Assembly: GCA_019309815.1 (NCBI GenBank) | Contig: JAFDFO010000060.1 | Coordinates: forward strand, 1 to 10,660 | DNA: 10,660 nt | Direction of reading: 5' to 3' | Source: Deltaproteobacteria bacterium | GTDB lineage: Bacteria > Desulfobacterota > Desulfobacteria > Desulfobacterales > C00003060 | Part shown: positions 1 to 7,812 of the stretch, one piece after another | How the letters are laid out: each line of letters starts with the position of its first letter | Numbering within the stretch: position 1 is the first letter of the stretch | Program-made: the position numbers and the translations under genes | The notes under the pieces: model-generated | What the model saw: the letters and a program-made list of their open reading frames with translations, nothing else | Told to the model about the DNA's origin: nothing | Database searches by the model: none

Positions 1-63
1 CCCTCCTGCTTGCTCTCTGCATTTCGTTTGTCAATATCTGTTGGACACATTGCAAACATTATA
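1..63 (-). promoter_or_regulatory. Possible upstream region of a divergent gene beyond the left edge
   Basis: Read on the minus strand, positions 7-2 spell AGGAGG, a strong Shine-Dalgarno that points out of the window. A minus-strand TATAAT lies at 63-58, far enough upstream to give a leader of about 50 bases. No convincing -35 box sits at normal spacing from it. A TTGACA at 34-29 has no matching -10. The start codon of the supposed gene would lie a few bases left of base 1, so the gene itself cannot be identified. Confidence 0.3.
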
Positions 64-90
64 CTCCTTTTGAGATTCTCCTTCTATATG

Positions 91-116
91 AAAAACCGCC
101 ACACGTCAAAAGGCGG
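91..116 (-). terminator. Weak intrinsic-terminator-like hairpin, leftward
   Basis: On the minus strand a CCGCC/GGCGG stem (116-112 with 100-96) and an 11-base loop are followed directly by five T residues (95-91). The stem is only 5 bp, so this is a weak terminator at best. It would separate leftward transcription from the rrf2 control region. The loop also contains a minus-strand TTGACG, so the segment could instead belong to the promoter of the divergent gene. Confidence 0.25.
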
Positions 117-146
117 CCCAAACTACCGGGAAGAATCAATGATTTG

Positions 147-175
147 TTGACACAATGGTACAACATGTTTAAAGT
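147..175 (+). promoter_or_regulatory. Sigma70-type promoter of the rrf2-nadA unit
   Basis: A perfect TTGACA -35 box (147-152) is followed after 17 bases by TAAAGT (170-175), a 4/6 match to the -10 consensus. A better -10 match, TATACT (175-180), is 22 bases from the TTGACA, which is too far unless DNA bending is involved. Transcription would begin near 182 and give a leader of about 100 bases. The -10 region overlaps the first operator-like palindrome, which fits repression. Confidence 0.5.
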
Positions 176-209
176 ATACTAAATTAATCAACATTGGTTT
201 AGTAGACTA
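173..209 (+). promoter_or_regulatory. Candidate Rrf2-protein operator: paired dyads in an inverted repeat
   Basis: AGTATACTAAA (173-183) and TTTAGTAGACT (198-208) form an inverted repeat with 10 of 11 positions matching and a 14-base spacer. Each half is also nearly palindromic: AGTATACT is a perfect 8-base dyad, and TAGTAGACTA (200-209) is an imperfect one. The two dyad centres are 28 bases apart. The cluster covers the likely -10 box and the transcription start, where a bound Rrf2 dimer would block polymerase. Rrf2-family regulators often control their own operons, so autoregulation is the natural reading. No binding consensus for this particular protein is known to me. Confidence 0.5.
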
Positions 210-238
210 ATATCCAGAGGTTCCTGAGAAAGGAATGA

Positions 239-264
239 AGGGGACGTGTGTACATAATTCCCCT
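239..264 (+). other. Short stem-loop in the rrf2 leader
   Basis: AGGGGA (239-244) can pair with TCCCCT (259-264) as a perfect 6-bp stem with a 14-base loop, ending 19 bases before the rrf2 start codon. No T-run follows, so it is not an intrinsic terminator. It could stabilise the message or affect ribosome access. No known riboswitch fold is recognised. Confidence 0.3.
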
Positions 265-283
265 GTGACGCGGAAACCATAGC

Positions 284-742
284 ATGAGATTATCAACCAG
301 AAGTCGGTACGCTACCAGAATGATGATCGAACTGGCAGGTCGTTATGACGATGGCCCCGTTCAAATCGGAGGAATTGCGGCACGTCAGGGAATCTCCGTC
401 AAGTATCTTGAGCAACTCATTATCCCCTTGAAGAAAGCCAACTATGTCAAGAGCGTTCGTGGCCGCAATGGGGGCCATATGCTGGCAAAGCCTCCTGAGG
501 AAATAACTGTTGGAGAAATCGTGGAGCTGCTCGAGGGAGGGATTAATCTGTCTGAATGTATCGAAAATCCGGAAATTTGCGATAGGTCTGGGACGTGTCT
601 GACACGCGGCATATGGGAAACAGCTACAGGTGCCATGTCCCGGGAGCTAAATGCTATCACGTTGGCTGACATGATTAAGCCAAAAGACCGCGAGCTGAAT
701 CGGCGGTCAAAGGGTCGTAAAAAGTCTTTTCAGAAGAAGTGA
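284..742 (+). CDS. Rrf2-family transcriptional regulator with three-cysteine Fe-S signature
   Basis: A 152-residue DNA-binding regulator of the Rrf2 family (IscR, NsrR, RsrR, CymR group). The start MRLSTRSRYATRMM is the classic family N-terminus and fixes the start codon despite a weak ribosome site (GGA at 272-274). A winged helix-turn-helix spans about residues 1-80, including the wing-like segment SVRGRNGGHMLA. Cys92, Cys99 and Cys105 (C-X6-C-X5-C) match the cluster-binding cysteines of IscR/NsrR-type members, so it probably senses iron-sulfur status, NO or redox through a bound Fe-S cluster. The last 20 residues are strongly basic. It lies 39 bases upstream of nadA in the same direction, and operator-like dyads precede it. 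Family assignment is firm. Whether it is IscR-like or NsrR-like cannot be decided from sequence alone. Confidence 0.93.
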   Translation: MRLSTRSRYATRMMIELAGRYDDGPVQIGGIAARQGISVKYLEQLIIPLKKANYVKSVRGRNGGHMLAKPPEEITVGEIVELLEGGINLSECIENPEICDRSGTCLTRGIWETATGAMSRELNAITLADMIKPKDRELNRRSKGRKKSFQKK

Positions 743-781
743 TCTTACATTTTCAAAAATAGCGCCTTTACTGAGGGTTAG

Positions 782-1891
782 ATGAACGATCATCCTAATG
801 AACAACAAATCATAGAGCAGATTCCGGGAATAAGAAAGGCCTTGGGAAAAAAACTCCTTATTCTGACGCACCATTATCAACGAAAAGAGATTGTGGACGT
901 AGGTGACTATCGTGGAGATTCCTTTGGGCTTTCTCAAAAGGCCGCCGCAGACAAAGATGCCAATTTCATTGTCTTCTGCGGCGTGCATTTCATGGCAGAA
1001 AGTGCAGAAATCCTATCCCAGCCCCATCAGACGGTTCAGATACCAGACCCTGAGGCCGGATGCTGGATGGCTGACATGGCTGACATCTATATTGTGGAAA
1101 AAGCCTGGGACGAGATCACCTCTTTGACCGGCGAGGAAGCGGTCATGCCAATTGTCTATATGAACTCTGACTCTGCTCTAAAGGCCTTTTGCGGCCACCG
1201 AGGCGGCGCAGTGTGCACTTCGTCCAATGCCCTGGATGCGTTTCACTGGGGATTTGGCGAGCGCGAGAAGATTTTGTTCTTTCCGGACCAGCATTTGGGG
1301 CGCAATACCGGAAATCAGATGGAAATCCCGGCCGACGAGATGATCGTATGGGATCCACACAAACCACTGGGCGGCAATACCCAGGAGGCCATCAGGAGCG
1401 CCAGAGTGATCCTCTGGGATGGCTATTGCCTGGTCCACACCCGCTTCAAGGTAGAACACGTCTTGAAAATGCGTGATAGGTTCCCGGAAGGTAAGATTGT
1501 GGTTCATCCCGAATGTACGCAGGAGGTGGTTGCCCTGGCCGATGCGGTCGGCTCAACCAGCTTCATTGTGAAGTACGTGGAAAACGCCCCGGCGGGGGCC
1601 ACGATTATCATTGGGACCGAAGTCAATCTTGTGAAACGCCTGGCCCTGGAAAATCTGGACAAAAAGGTGTTAGATCTGCATTACTCTTTGTGTCCAAACA
1701 TGTTCAAGATTAACCCCGAAAACCTATTGTGGACCCTGGAGAATATAGGGCAGGTTAACGTGGTCACGGTGCCTGAAGCGACAAAATCTGATGCGGGGTT
1801 GGCCCTGGACCGGATGTTGGCCTTAGCGCCGCAGACAACACCTCAAAAAAGTGCTGAGTCGGTCGATGGTCGACAGACAACCAGAATATAA
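782..1891 (+). CDS. nadA: Quinolinate synthase NadA
   Basis: A 369-residue cytoplasmic Fe-S enzyme that condenses iminoaspartate with dihydroxyacetone phosphate to quinolinate in de novo NAD synthesis. Family landmarks are HHYQ (residues 30-33), CTSSNA with Cys145, GYCLVH with Cys216, HPEC (242-245), GTEVN (278-282) and CPNM with Cys304. Cys145, Cys216 and Cys304 correspond to the three ligands of the catalytic [4Fe-4S] cluster. GAGGG at 773-777 supports the start. The protein is slightly longer than E. coli NadA, with a loop before CTSSNA and a polar C-terminal tail of about 20 residues. No nadB or nadC lies in the window, so nadA has been placed with an Fe-S regulator rather than its pathway partners. 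NadA depends on an oxidant-sensitive cluster, which makes control by the upstream Rrf2 protein plausible. Confidence 0.96.
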   Translation: MNDHPNEQQIIEQIPGIRKALGKKLLILTHHYQRKEIVDVGDYRGDSFGLSQKAAADKDANFIVFCGVHFMAESAEILSQPHQTVQIPDPEAGCWMADMADIYIVEKAWDEITSLTGEEAVMPIVYMNSDSALKAFCGHRGGAVCTSSNALDAFHWGFGEREKILFFPDQHLGRNTGNQMEIPADEMIVWDPHKPLGGNTQEAIRSARVILWDGYCLVHTRFKVEHVLKMRDRFPEGKIVVHPECTQEVVALADAVGSTSFIVKYVENAPAGATIIIGTEVNLVKRLALENLDKKVLDLHYSLCPNMFKINPENLLWTLENIGQVNVVTVPEATKSDAGLALDRMLALAPQTTPQKSAESVDGRQTTRI

Positions 1892-1903
1892 GAAGGTAAC
1901 GCC

Positions 1904-1933
1904 ATGTACGGGAAAAAAGGCCCTACGGATTAA
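1904..1933 (+). other. Nine-codon ORF in the nadA-efflux gap
   Basis: The 62-base gap between nadA and the efflux cluster contains ATG...TAA encoding MYGKKGPTD, preceded by AAGG (1893-1896) at a workable 7-base spacing. It might be a leader peptide, but so short an ORF is expected by chance. The rest of the gap holds no terminator or promoter that I can see, only the strong GGAGGAGG (1936-1943) serving the next gene. Confidence 0.12.
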
Positions 1934-1953
1934 CTGGAGGAGGAAGAGGAGCA

Positions 1954-3231
1954 ATGAGACTCTCAGCTCTTGTGGTTCTCATGAGTTTGGTCACGGTTTT
2001 CTTCAACACTGCCATGGCAAGCAGTGTTCCGGATCAGCTTGCCGAACTTGCGGCTGAAGCAAATCCAGAGGTTTCCATGCTGAAGCATCAAGTAGATGCC
2101 CTGAAAGAGCAGGAGAAAGCATCGGTGATGTGGCAAGACCCTGTCTTCGCAGTCGTATACAGCAATATGCCCTTGAGCAATCTGTCTCTGGGTCATCACC
2201 CCATGAGCGGCATCGAGCTGGTATTAAAGCAGACCTTTCCGTTCCCCGGGAAAAACGACAGAAGGCGGGCTGTGGCTGCAGCACACGTGGACGTGCAGCG
2301 CTGTGAGCTCGAGGAACTCAAGGGTCAACTCAGGGGGAAGATAAAACAGTTCTACTGGAAGCTGGTGCTTGTCAGAAGACTCAGGGAAATCAGGAAAAAG
2401 CACATTACTGAAGTCGACTATCTGCTTGAAGCCGTCAAGGCAAAGTATGCTTCGGGTGAAGCAAATCAGCAGGACATTTTGAAGCTGGTCGTACTGAAAG
2501 AGAAACTCACTGACGAGATAGACGATTTCACCCAGAAAGAACGGGAGCTGACTGCAACCATAAACAGTGTGCTGCATCGGGATGTGAATGTCCACATTGA
2601 AAGCGCTAACGAGATCCCCCTGGTAAGAAGTACTGCGACGCTGAATCAGCTCACCGAGCGGGCACAGAACGAACGCGAACTCCTTAAGGCGTGGCAGAAA
2701 AAAACAGAGATGGAACGTCGTGCCGCAGACAGGGAAGGGCACGAAAGATACCCCGACATAACGCTGTGGACAGGATACAGGATCAGGGAGGAAGCAGGCC
2801 TGGATCAGGGGGAGGATTTCCTGTCGGTGGGTTTGAGTGTACCGATTCCGGTTGATTACACGGGGAGGTATGAAGCAAAAAAAGGAGTCCATATAGCGAA
2901 CGCACGCGCTTCTCAAGAGAAATATAAATCACTCCTGGATGGGATTTCTGCTAACATTGAAACGAGCCTTTCAAAGTGGGAAAGAAATTATCAGAAGGCC
3001 TTAACCTACAGCGAGCGGCTGATTCCGGATGCAGAGGCAACGCTGGAAGCAGCACTTTCGGCATGGCAGGTAGGCAGAACCGAGTTCAGCTCACTGTATC
3101 AGGCTGAGTTGCAGCTGCTCAGTTTCGAGGAAGTTGTTGCTGTTGCACGGGCTCAGACCGTTTTGATGTCCCTTGAGATTGAGCTCCTCGCAGGTGAGCC
3201 TCCGGTCACCGAAGATGAGGACAAGTCATGA
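1954..3231 (+). CDS. TolC-family outer-membrane efflux protein (CusC-like)
   Basis: A 425-residue outer-membrane channel, expected to form the trimeric exit duct of the tripartite metal pump encoded downstream. Residues 1-22 are a Sec signal peptide (hydrophobic core, AMA|SS cleavage site) with no lipobox cysteine, unlike E. coli CusC, which is a lipoprotein. The segment LKQTFPFPGK (91-100) is typical of heavy-metal OEP proteins. AKYASGEANQQDILKL (163-178) and VGLSVPIP (292-299) are further outer-membrane efflux landmarks, and long charged helices between them fit the periplasmic barrel. GGAGGAGG (1936-1943), ten bases before the ATG, is a strong ribosome site. The stop overlaps the start of the adaptor gene by four bases (ATGA), implying translational coupling. 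The substrate is inferred from the neighbours, since OEP sequences say little about it. Confidence 0.9.
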   Translation: MRLSALVVLMSLVTVFFNTAMASSVPDQLAELAAEANPEVSMLKHQVDALKEQEKASVMWQDPVFAVVYSNMPLSNLSLGHHPMSGIELVLKQTFPFPGKNDRRRAVAAAHVDVQRCELEELKGQLRGKIKQFYWKLVLVRRLREIRKKHITEVDYLLEAVKAKYASGEANQQDILKLVVLKEKLTDEIDDFTQKERELTATINSVLHRDVNVHIESANEIPLVRSTATLNQLTERAQNERELLKAWQKKTEMERRAADREGHERYPDITLWTGYRIREEAGLDQGEDFLSVGLSVPIPVDYTGRYEAKKGVHIANARASQEKYKSLLDGISANIETSLSKWERNYQKALTYSERLIPDAEATLEAALSAWQVGRTEFSSLYQAELQLLSFEEVVAVARAQTVLMSLEIELLAGEPPVTEDEDKS

Positions 3232-4625
3232 AAAAGTACATGGTGCTCTTGTTTGTTGGTGTTTCCATATCATGCCTGGCTGGCCTGGTGAGCAACAACG
3301 GCCCAAGCCATTACTTCTCTCCTAAGTGGCTGCATGCCGCCAATGATGTTCATCAACACGGAGGCCAGACGCTCTACACTTGCCCCATGCATCCACAGAT
3401 CGTACAAGAACAGCCCGGACAGTGTCCCATTTGCGGTATGGATCTCGTCCCTCAGAAAAGTCCTGGTCAGAAAGGAGAGGGGCCTGGGGATCAAGGCACT
3501 ATCCGAGTAGACCCCGTTACAGTGCAGAATATGGGCGTGAGGGTTGATCACGTTAAGTGGGGCATTGTGTATCGACATATCCGCACGTTTGGCCGCCTTG
3601 AGACACCTGAAGATGCACTTGCAGTTGTCAATCTCAGATTCTCGGGCTGGGTTGAGAAACTATGGGCTGATAAGCTGGGCAAATATGTAGCAAAAGGGGA
3701 CAAGCTGTTTGCTATTTACTCGCCTGAAGTCTTTTCAGCACAGAAAGAGTACATCCTCGCCCTGAAAAGATATGGCGAAGAGAATAGCATAACACAGTCT
3801 GCTGAAAGCCGGCTCAAGTTGTGGGATGTGCCAGCCTGGCAAATAAAGAGGATTCGAGAAGAGATGAAACCAAAGCGCCTGATCACTATTTCTTCCCCGG
3901 CATCAGGATTCATCGAGACAATGGACATTGCGAAAGGCTCCCGCATTACTTCAGGAAAGAACCTGTACACAATCATTGACCTGAGCAACGTGTGGCTCAA
4001 GGGAGAGGTGTATGACTTTGACGCGCCATGGGTCAAAAACGGCGCACAGGTAGAAATCGATTTCTCCATCCCGGGGTTCGATGTTTACCAGGGAGAGATC
4101 GCATACATCTATCCAACACTGAGTCCTCAGACGAGGACTCTGACCGTTCGGGTAGAACTGGAGAATCCTGATTTGAAACTGAAGCCCGGCATGATTGCAG
4201 GCCTGCTCATCAACGCCCAGTCGGATGATGAGAGGCTGATCATTCCCTCAGAATCAATTATCCACACAGGAAAGCGTAAGGTCGTTTTCGTAACCAAGAC
4301 CCCAGGCAAATACGAACCCAGAGAGGTTGAGACGGGACTTGTTGGCGACAACTACGTGACCGAGATCGTTGCAGGTCTGGAGGAAGGAGAGACCGTGGTT
4401 ACAAGCGGCCAATTCCTGCTCGACTCTGAAAGTCAGTTACAGGAAGCCGTCAAGAAGTTTATGGAGAACCAGCTCCAGTCAACACAAGGGGCAGATGCTC
4501 ACGAACACACTGATGAAGAGATCAGCAAAGCGCTCTATACCTGCCCCATGCATCCGCAGATTGTACAGGAACAACCCGGACAGTGCCCCATCTGCGGCAT
4601 GGATTTAGTCAAGAAGAAACAATAG
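3228..4625 (+). CDS. cusB: CusB-like RND periplasmic adaptor with N- and C-terminal HMBD domains
   Basis: A 465-residue membrane-fusion protein linking the RND pump to the outer-membrane channel. Residues 1-20 form a signal peptide or membrane anchor. A heavy-metal-binding domain spans about 49-74 (Cys52, Met54, His55, Cys66, Cys69, Met71). The adaptor core follows: barrel-sandwich strands around GWVEKLW (140-146), SPEVFSAQKEYILAL (165-179) with the helical hairpin, SPASGFI (223-229), the beta-barrel from about 250, and a membrane-proximal domain to about 400. A second HMBD lies at 436-461 (Cys439, Met441, His442, Cys453, Cys456, Met458). Short His-containing stretches precede both HMBDs (HAANDVHQH and AHEHTDEE). 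Known CusB proteins bind Cu(I)/Ag(I) and hand it to CusA. One N-terminal HMBD is common in relatives, and a second at the C-terminus is unusual to my knowledge. GAGG (3217-3220) inside the upstream gene serves the start. Confidence 0.93.
   Translation: MKKYMVLLFVGVSISCLAGLVSNNGPSHYFSPKWLHAANDVHQHGGQTLYTCPMHPQIVQEQPGQCPICGMDLVPQKSPGQKGEGPGDQGTIRVDPVTVQNMGVRVDHVKWGIVYRHIRTFGRLETPEDALAVVNLRFSGWVEKLWADKLGKYVAKGDKLFAIYSPEVFSAQKEYILALKRYGEENSITQSAESRLKLWDVPAWQIKRIREEMKPKRLITISSPASGFIETMDIAKGSRITSGKNLYTIIDLSNVWLKGEVYDFDAPWVKNGAQVEIDFSIPGFDVYQGEIAYIYPTLSPQTRTLTVRVELENPDLKLKPGMIAGLLINAQSDDERLIIPSESIIHTGKRKVVFVTKTPGKYEPREVETGLVGDNYVTEIVAGLEEGETVVTSGQFLLDSESQLQEAVKKFMENQLQSTQGADAHEHTDEEISKALYTCPMHPQIVQEQPGQCPICGMDLVKKKQ
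3372..3449 (+). repeat. HMBD repeat copy 1 (N-terminal) within cusB
   Basis: This 78-base segment encodes 26 residues from LYTCPMHP to CGMDLV that are identical to copy 2 at 4533-4610. The DNA differs at 11 positions, all silent, spread over ten codons (for example TAC/TAT, CCA/CCG, CAA/CAG, CTC/TTA). The pattern points to an old or recoded duplication held under strong protein-level constraint. Confidence 0.95.
4533..4610 (+). repeat. HMBD repeat copy 2 (C-terminal) within cusB
   Basis: Second copy of the 26-residue metal-binding motif, ending four residues before the CusB C-terminus and 26 bases before the cusA start. The protein sequence is identical to copy 1, and the codons differ only at silent positions. 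At the far C-terminus of an adaptor the motif would sit near the inner membrane and the periplasmic face of the pump. Confidence 0.95.
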
Positions 4626-4636
4626 AGGCAAGTGGC

Positions 4637-7600
4637 ATGGTTCGTTCGATCATAGAGAAATCTGTAGAAAACCGGATCTTCGTCATTGTAGTGACCCTCC
4701 TTGCCTTCATGCTGGGGATATGGGCGATGCTGAACACCCCTGTGGACGCGATACCGGACCTCAGTGACGTGCAAGTCATCATCTACACACCATACACCGG
4801 CCAGGCACCGCAGGTGGTTGAAGATCAAGTCACATACCCGCTCACGACGGCTATGCTATCCGTCCCCCACGCAAAGAATGTCAGGGGGTTTTCTTTCTTT
4901 GGGTTCTCCCTTGTCTATGTCATTTTCGAGGATGGCACGGACATATATTGGGCACGTTCCCGCGTGATGGAATACCTGAATTTTGTTTCAAACAGGCTTC
5001 CTGAAGGTGTATCGCCTCAGCTCGGCCCGGATGCCTCAGGGGTCGGCTGGGTCTTTATCTATACGCTCACTTCAGACAAGCACGACCTCGCCCAGCTGCG
5101 ATCAATTCAGGACTGGTACCTGAAGTATGACCTCATGAGCGTGCGGGGTGTTGCTGAAGTCGCCAGTGCCGGAGGGTTTGTGAAGCAATACCAGATTGAG
5201 GTAGATCCTGAGAAGATGCGCGCATACGGGCTGAGCCTCAAGCAGATCAATATGGCAATCAAGAAATCGAACATTGATGTGGGCGGCAGATTACTCGAGA
5301 TGGGCGAGACAGAGTTCATGGTGCGGAGCAAGGGTTACATAAAAACCATAGAGGACCTCAGGAATATTCCCGTGGACCTTGACGAGAAAACACACACACC
5401 GGTGCTCCTCTCCCAGGTCGCAAATATACAGGTGGGGCCTGAGATCAGACGTTGTGTCATCGAGATGGACGGAAAGGGTGAGGCGGTATCCGGCATCGTG
5501 GTCATTCGGTACGGGGAAAACGCGTTGAATGTCATCAAGCGTGTGAAGGAAAGACTCGGTGAACTTGAGGCAGGGCTCCCCGACGGTGTCAAAATCCACA
5601 CGAGTTATGACCGCTCATCCCTTATCCTTCGGGCGATCAACACCTTGAAAAAGACTCTGTTCAAGGAAATGGCCGTCGTGGCACTGGTTTGTTTCCTTTT
5701 TCTGTTGCACGTCAGAAGCTCCCTGGTCGCCATTATTACGGTTCCGGTAGGCATTGTCTTGAGCTTTATTCTTATTAAATGGCTTAACATCAATGCCAAT
5801 ATCATGAGTCTGGGAGGCATTGCCATTGCCATCGGTGTAATGGTGGATGCCTCGATTGTCATGGTGGAAAACATGCACAAGCACCGGGAGAGGGATCACG
5901 ACCTTTCTCACCAGGACATGGTCGTCAAGGCTGCTATCGAGGTAGGGCCAGCACTCTTCTTCTCCCTGCTGGTGGTGACGGTCAGCTTTCTGCCCGTGTT
6001 CACGCTGCAGCAGCAGGAGGGGAGACTCTTCTCGCCCCTCGCCTACACCAAGACCTTTGCCATGGCCATCAGTTCCGTGCTGGCCATAACGATCGTCCCG
6101 GTGCTGATGTACTACTTTGTGCGCGGAAAGATGATCAAGGAATCCAAAAACCCGCTCAACAATTTGGTGATCATGCTCTACAGGCCGATCATAAAGCTTG
6201 TGCTTCGGTTCCCGGTCCTGACAATCCTGTGTGCTGTCTTGCTGACGGTGGCAACGTGGTATCCGTATTCAAAGCTCGGTTCAGAGTTCATGCCTCCCTT
6301 GAACGAGGGGGACCTCCTTTACATGCCGACGACCCCGCCGGGCATCAGTATTACCGCGGCAAGAACACTTCTCCAGCAGACAGACAAGATAATTGCGCTG
6401 CACCCGCAGGTTGTTCACGTGCTGGGTAAAGCAGGAAGGGCGGACACAGCGACAGATCCTGCGCCGCTCAGTATGCTGGAGACACATATCACCCTGAAAC
6501 CACAATCCGAGTGGCCAAGGGGAAAAACCATCGAGAACATCATCCGCGAGCTGGACAGCATGGTCCAGTTTCCCGGCCTCACAAACTCGTGGACCATGCC
6601 GATCAAGACCAGAATCGATATGCTGGCAACAGGCATCAAGACACCGGTTGGGATCAAGCTTCTGGGTGATGACCTTGAGGAGCTGTCGACCATAGGACAG
6701 GAGATAGAGGCCCTGTTGCGCGGTGTGCCTGAAGTGAGTTCGGTCTTCTCCGAACGGGTCGTGGGAGGAAACTACGTAGAGATAGACGTAAATCGTAGGC
6801 AGGCCGCACGCTATGGTCTTAGAATCGGCGACGTGCAGGATGTCATCAAGACTGCCCTCGGGGGTATAAACATCACAACTACCGTGGAGGGACTTGAGCG
6901 ATATCCTGTGAATGTTAGGTATCCGAGGGAATTGAGGGACAATGTGGACAAGATAAAGAGGCTCACTGTCCCCTCGCCTATGGGGCATACGATTCCACTG
7001 GGGGAGATTGCGGACATACAGGTTCGAAAGGGTGTCCCTGCCATCAAGAGCGAAAACGCAAAACGCAGTGCGTGGATCTATGTTGACCTCAAAACCCAGG
7101 ACATTGGAGGGTTTGTCAAGAAGGCAAAAAAGCTTGTGTCAGACCGAGTAAAACTTCCTGCCGGGGTATCTATGATCTGGTCAGGGCAATACGAGTACAT
7201 GGAAAGGGCAAACAAAAGGCTTTCCGTTATTGTCCCGCTAACCATCGCCTTGATATTCCTGCTCCTGTTTATGCATTTTAAGAACATCACAGAAAGCCTG
7301 ATCGTCATGTTATCCTTACCGTTTGCGTTGATTGGCGGGGTATGGCTCATGTTCGTCCTGAGATACAATATCTCTGTTGCGGTCGTTGTGGGCTTCCTTG
7401 CACTTGCCGGGCTGGCAGCAGAGACGGGCGTGATCATGCTGGTTTACCTGGACGAAAGCTATACCCGTTGGAAACGGGAAGGGAGGCTGAAGACCGTTTT
7501 GGACCTGAAAGACGTTATTATGGAGGGCGCGGTCATGAGAGTTCGACCCAAACTGATGACCGTTGCCACCAACCTGCTAGCGCTGATGCCGATTATGTTC

Positions 7601-7744
7601 ATCACTGAGACAGGTTCCCGGGTGATGAAGCGCATTGCAGCACCCATGGTTGGCGGACTGATCAGTTCGACTATCCTGACGCTCGTCATCATCCCGGCTA
7701 TCTATGTCCTCTGGAAAAGGTGGAAGGAAATGGAAGAGGGCTGA
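4637..7744 (+). CDS. cusA: CusA-type heavy-metal RND pump (Cu(I)/Ag(I) efflux)
   Basis: A 1035-residue proton-driven RND transporter of the inner membrane (E. coli CusA has 1047). There are twelve membrane segments, with large periplasmic loops after TM1 and TM7. In TM4, GGIAIAIGVMVDASIVMVEN carries Asp404 and is the signature of the copper/silver (HME4) branch rather than the Zn/Co/Ni CzcA branch. Proton-relay partners Glu929 (AETGV) and Lys972 (RVRPK) are present. Met563 (LLYMP), Met613 (PLSMLE) and Met662 (RIDML) match the E. coli methionine triad M573/M623/M672 with identical spacing, so monovalent Cu/Ag is the expected substrate. I chose the ATG at 4637 because AGAGG (4624-4628) precedes it and MVRSIIEKSVENR is a normal pump N-terminus. 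The in-frame ATG at 4583 would add 18 unrelated residues overlapping cusB. The gene starts 11 bases after the cusB stop. Confidence 0.96.
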   Translation: MVRSIIEKSVENRIFVIVVTLLAFMLGIWAMLNTPVDAIPDLSDVQVIIYTPYTGQAPQVVEDQVTYPLTTAMLSVPHAKNVRGFSFFGFSLVYVIFEDGTDIYWARSRVMEYLNFVSNRLPEGVSPQLGPDASGVGWVFIYTLTSDKHDLAQLRSIQDWYLKYDLMSVRGVAEVASAGGFVKQYQIEVDPEKMRAYGLSLKQINMAIKKSNIDVGGRLLEMGETEFMVRSKGYIKTIEDLRNIPVDLDEKTHTPVLLSQVANIQVGPEIRRCVIEMDGKGEAVSGIVVIRYGENALNVIKRVKERLGELEAGLPDGVKIHTSYDRSSLILRAINTLKKTLFKEMAVVALVCFLFLLHVRSSLVAIITVPVGIVLSFILIKWLNINANIMSLGGIAIAIGVMVDASIVMVENMHKHRERDHDLSHQDMVVKAAIEVGPALFFSLLVVTVSFLPVFTLQQQEGRLFSPLAYTKTFAMAISSVLAITIVPVLMYYFVRGKMIKESKNPLNNLVIMLYRPIIKLVLRFPVLTILCAVLLTVATWYPYSKLGSEFMPPLNEGDLLYMPTTPPGISITAARTLLQQTDKIIALHPQVVHVLGKAGRADTATDPAPLSMLETHITLKPQSEWPRGKTIENIIRELDSMVQFPGLTNSWTMPIKTRIDMLATGIKTPVGIKLLGDDLEELSTIGQEIEALLRGVPEVSSVFSERVVGGNYVEIDVNRRQAARYGLRIGDVQDVIKTALGGINITTTVEGLERYPVNVRYPRELRDNVDKIKRLTVPSPMGHTIPLGEIADIQVRKGVPAIKSENAKRSAWIYVDLKTQDIGGFVKKAKKLVSDRVKLPAGVSMIWSGQYEYMERANKRLSVIVPLTIALIFLLLFMHFKNITESLIVMLSLPFALIGGVWLMFVLRYNISVAVVVGFLALAGLAAETGVIMLVYLDESYTRWKREGRLKTVLDLKDVIMEGAVMRVRPKLMTVATNLLALMPIMFITETGSRVMKRIAAPMVGGLISSTILTLVIIPAIYVLWKRWKEMEEG

Positions 7745-7812
7745 GGGCCTCGATCGCTATCAACAGTCACGGTCCTTTTGTTTGCACCATTGAAAACAGA
7801 AAGGAGAAGACG

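Noticed and set aside
2224..2916. 230-residue minus-strand ORF opposite the TolC-family gene
   Set aside because: It lies entirely within a clear coding gene and its translation shows no recognisable domain.
4583..4636. Upstream in-frame ATG that would lengthen CusA by 18 residues
   Set aside because: It lies inside the C-terminal HMBD of cusB and has no ribosome site of its own. The ATG at 4637 has AGAGG at good spacing and gives a standard pump N-terminus.
6281..6988. 235-residue minus-strand ORF opposite cusA
   Set aside because: It is a shadow of the conserved cusA reading frame, with low-complexity composition, no family signature and no promoter or ribosome site.
7720..7812. Longer in-frame start for the DUF3347-like protein
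   Set aside because: It overlaps the end of cusA, and its 31 extra residues precede a clean signal peptide. AAGGAG sits just before the ATG at 7813.
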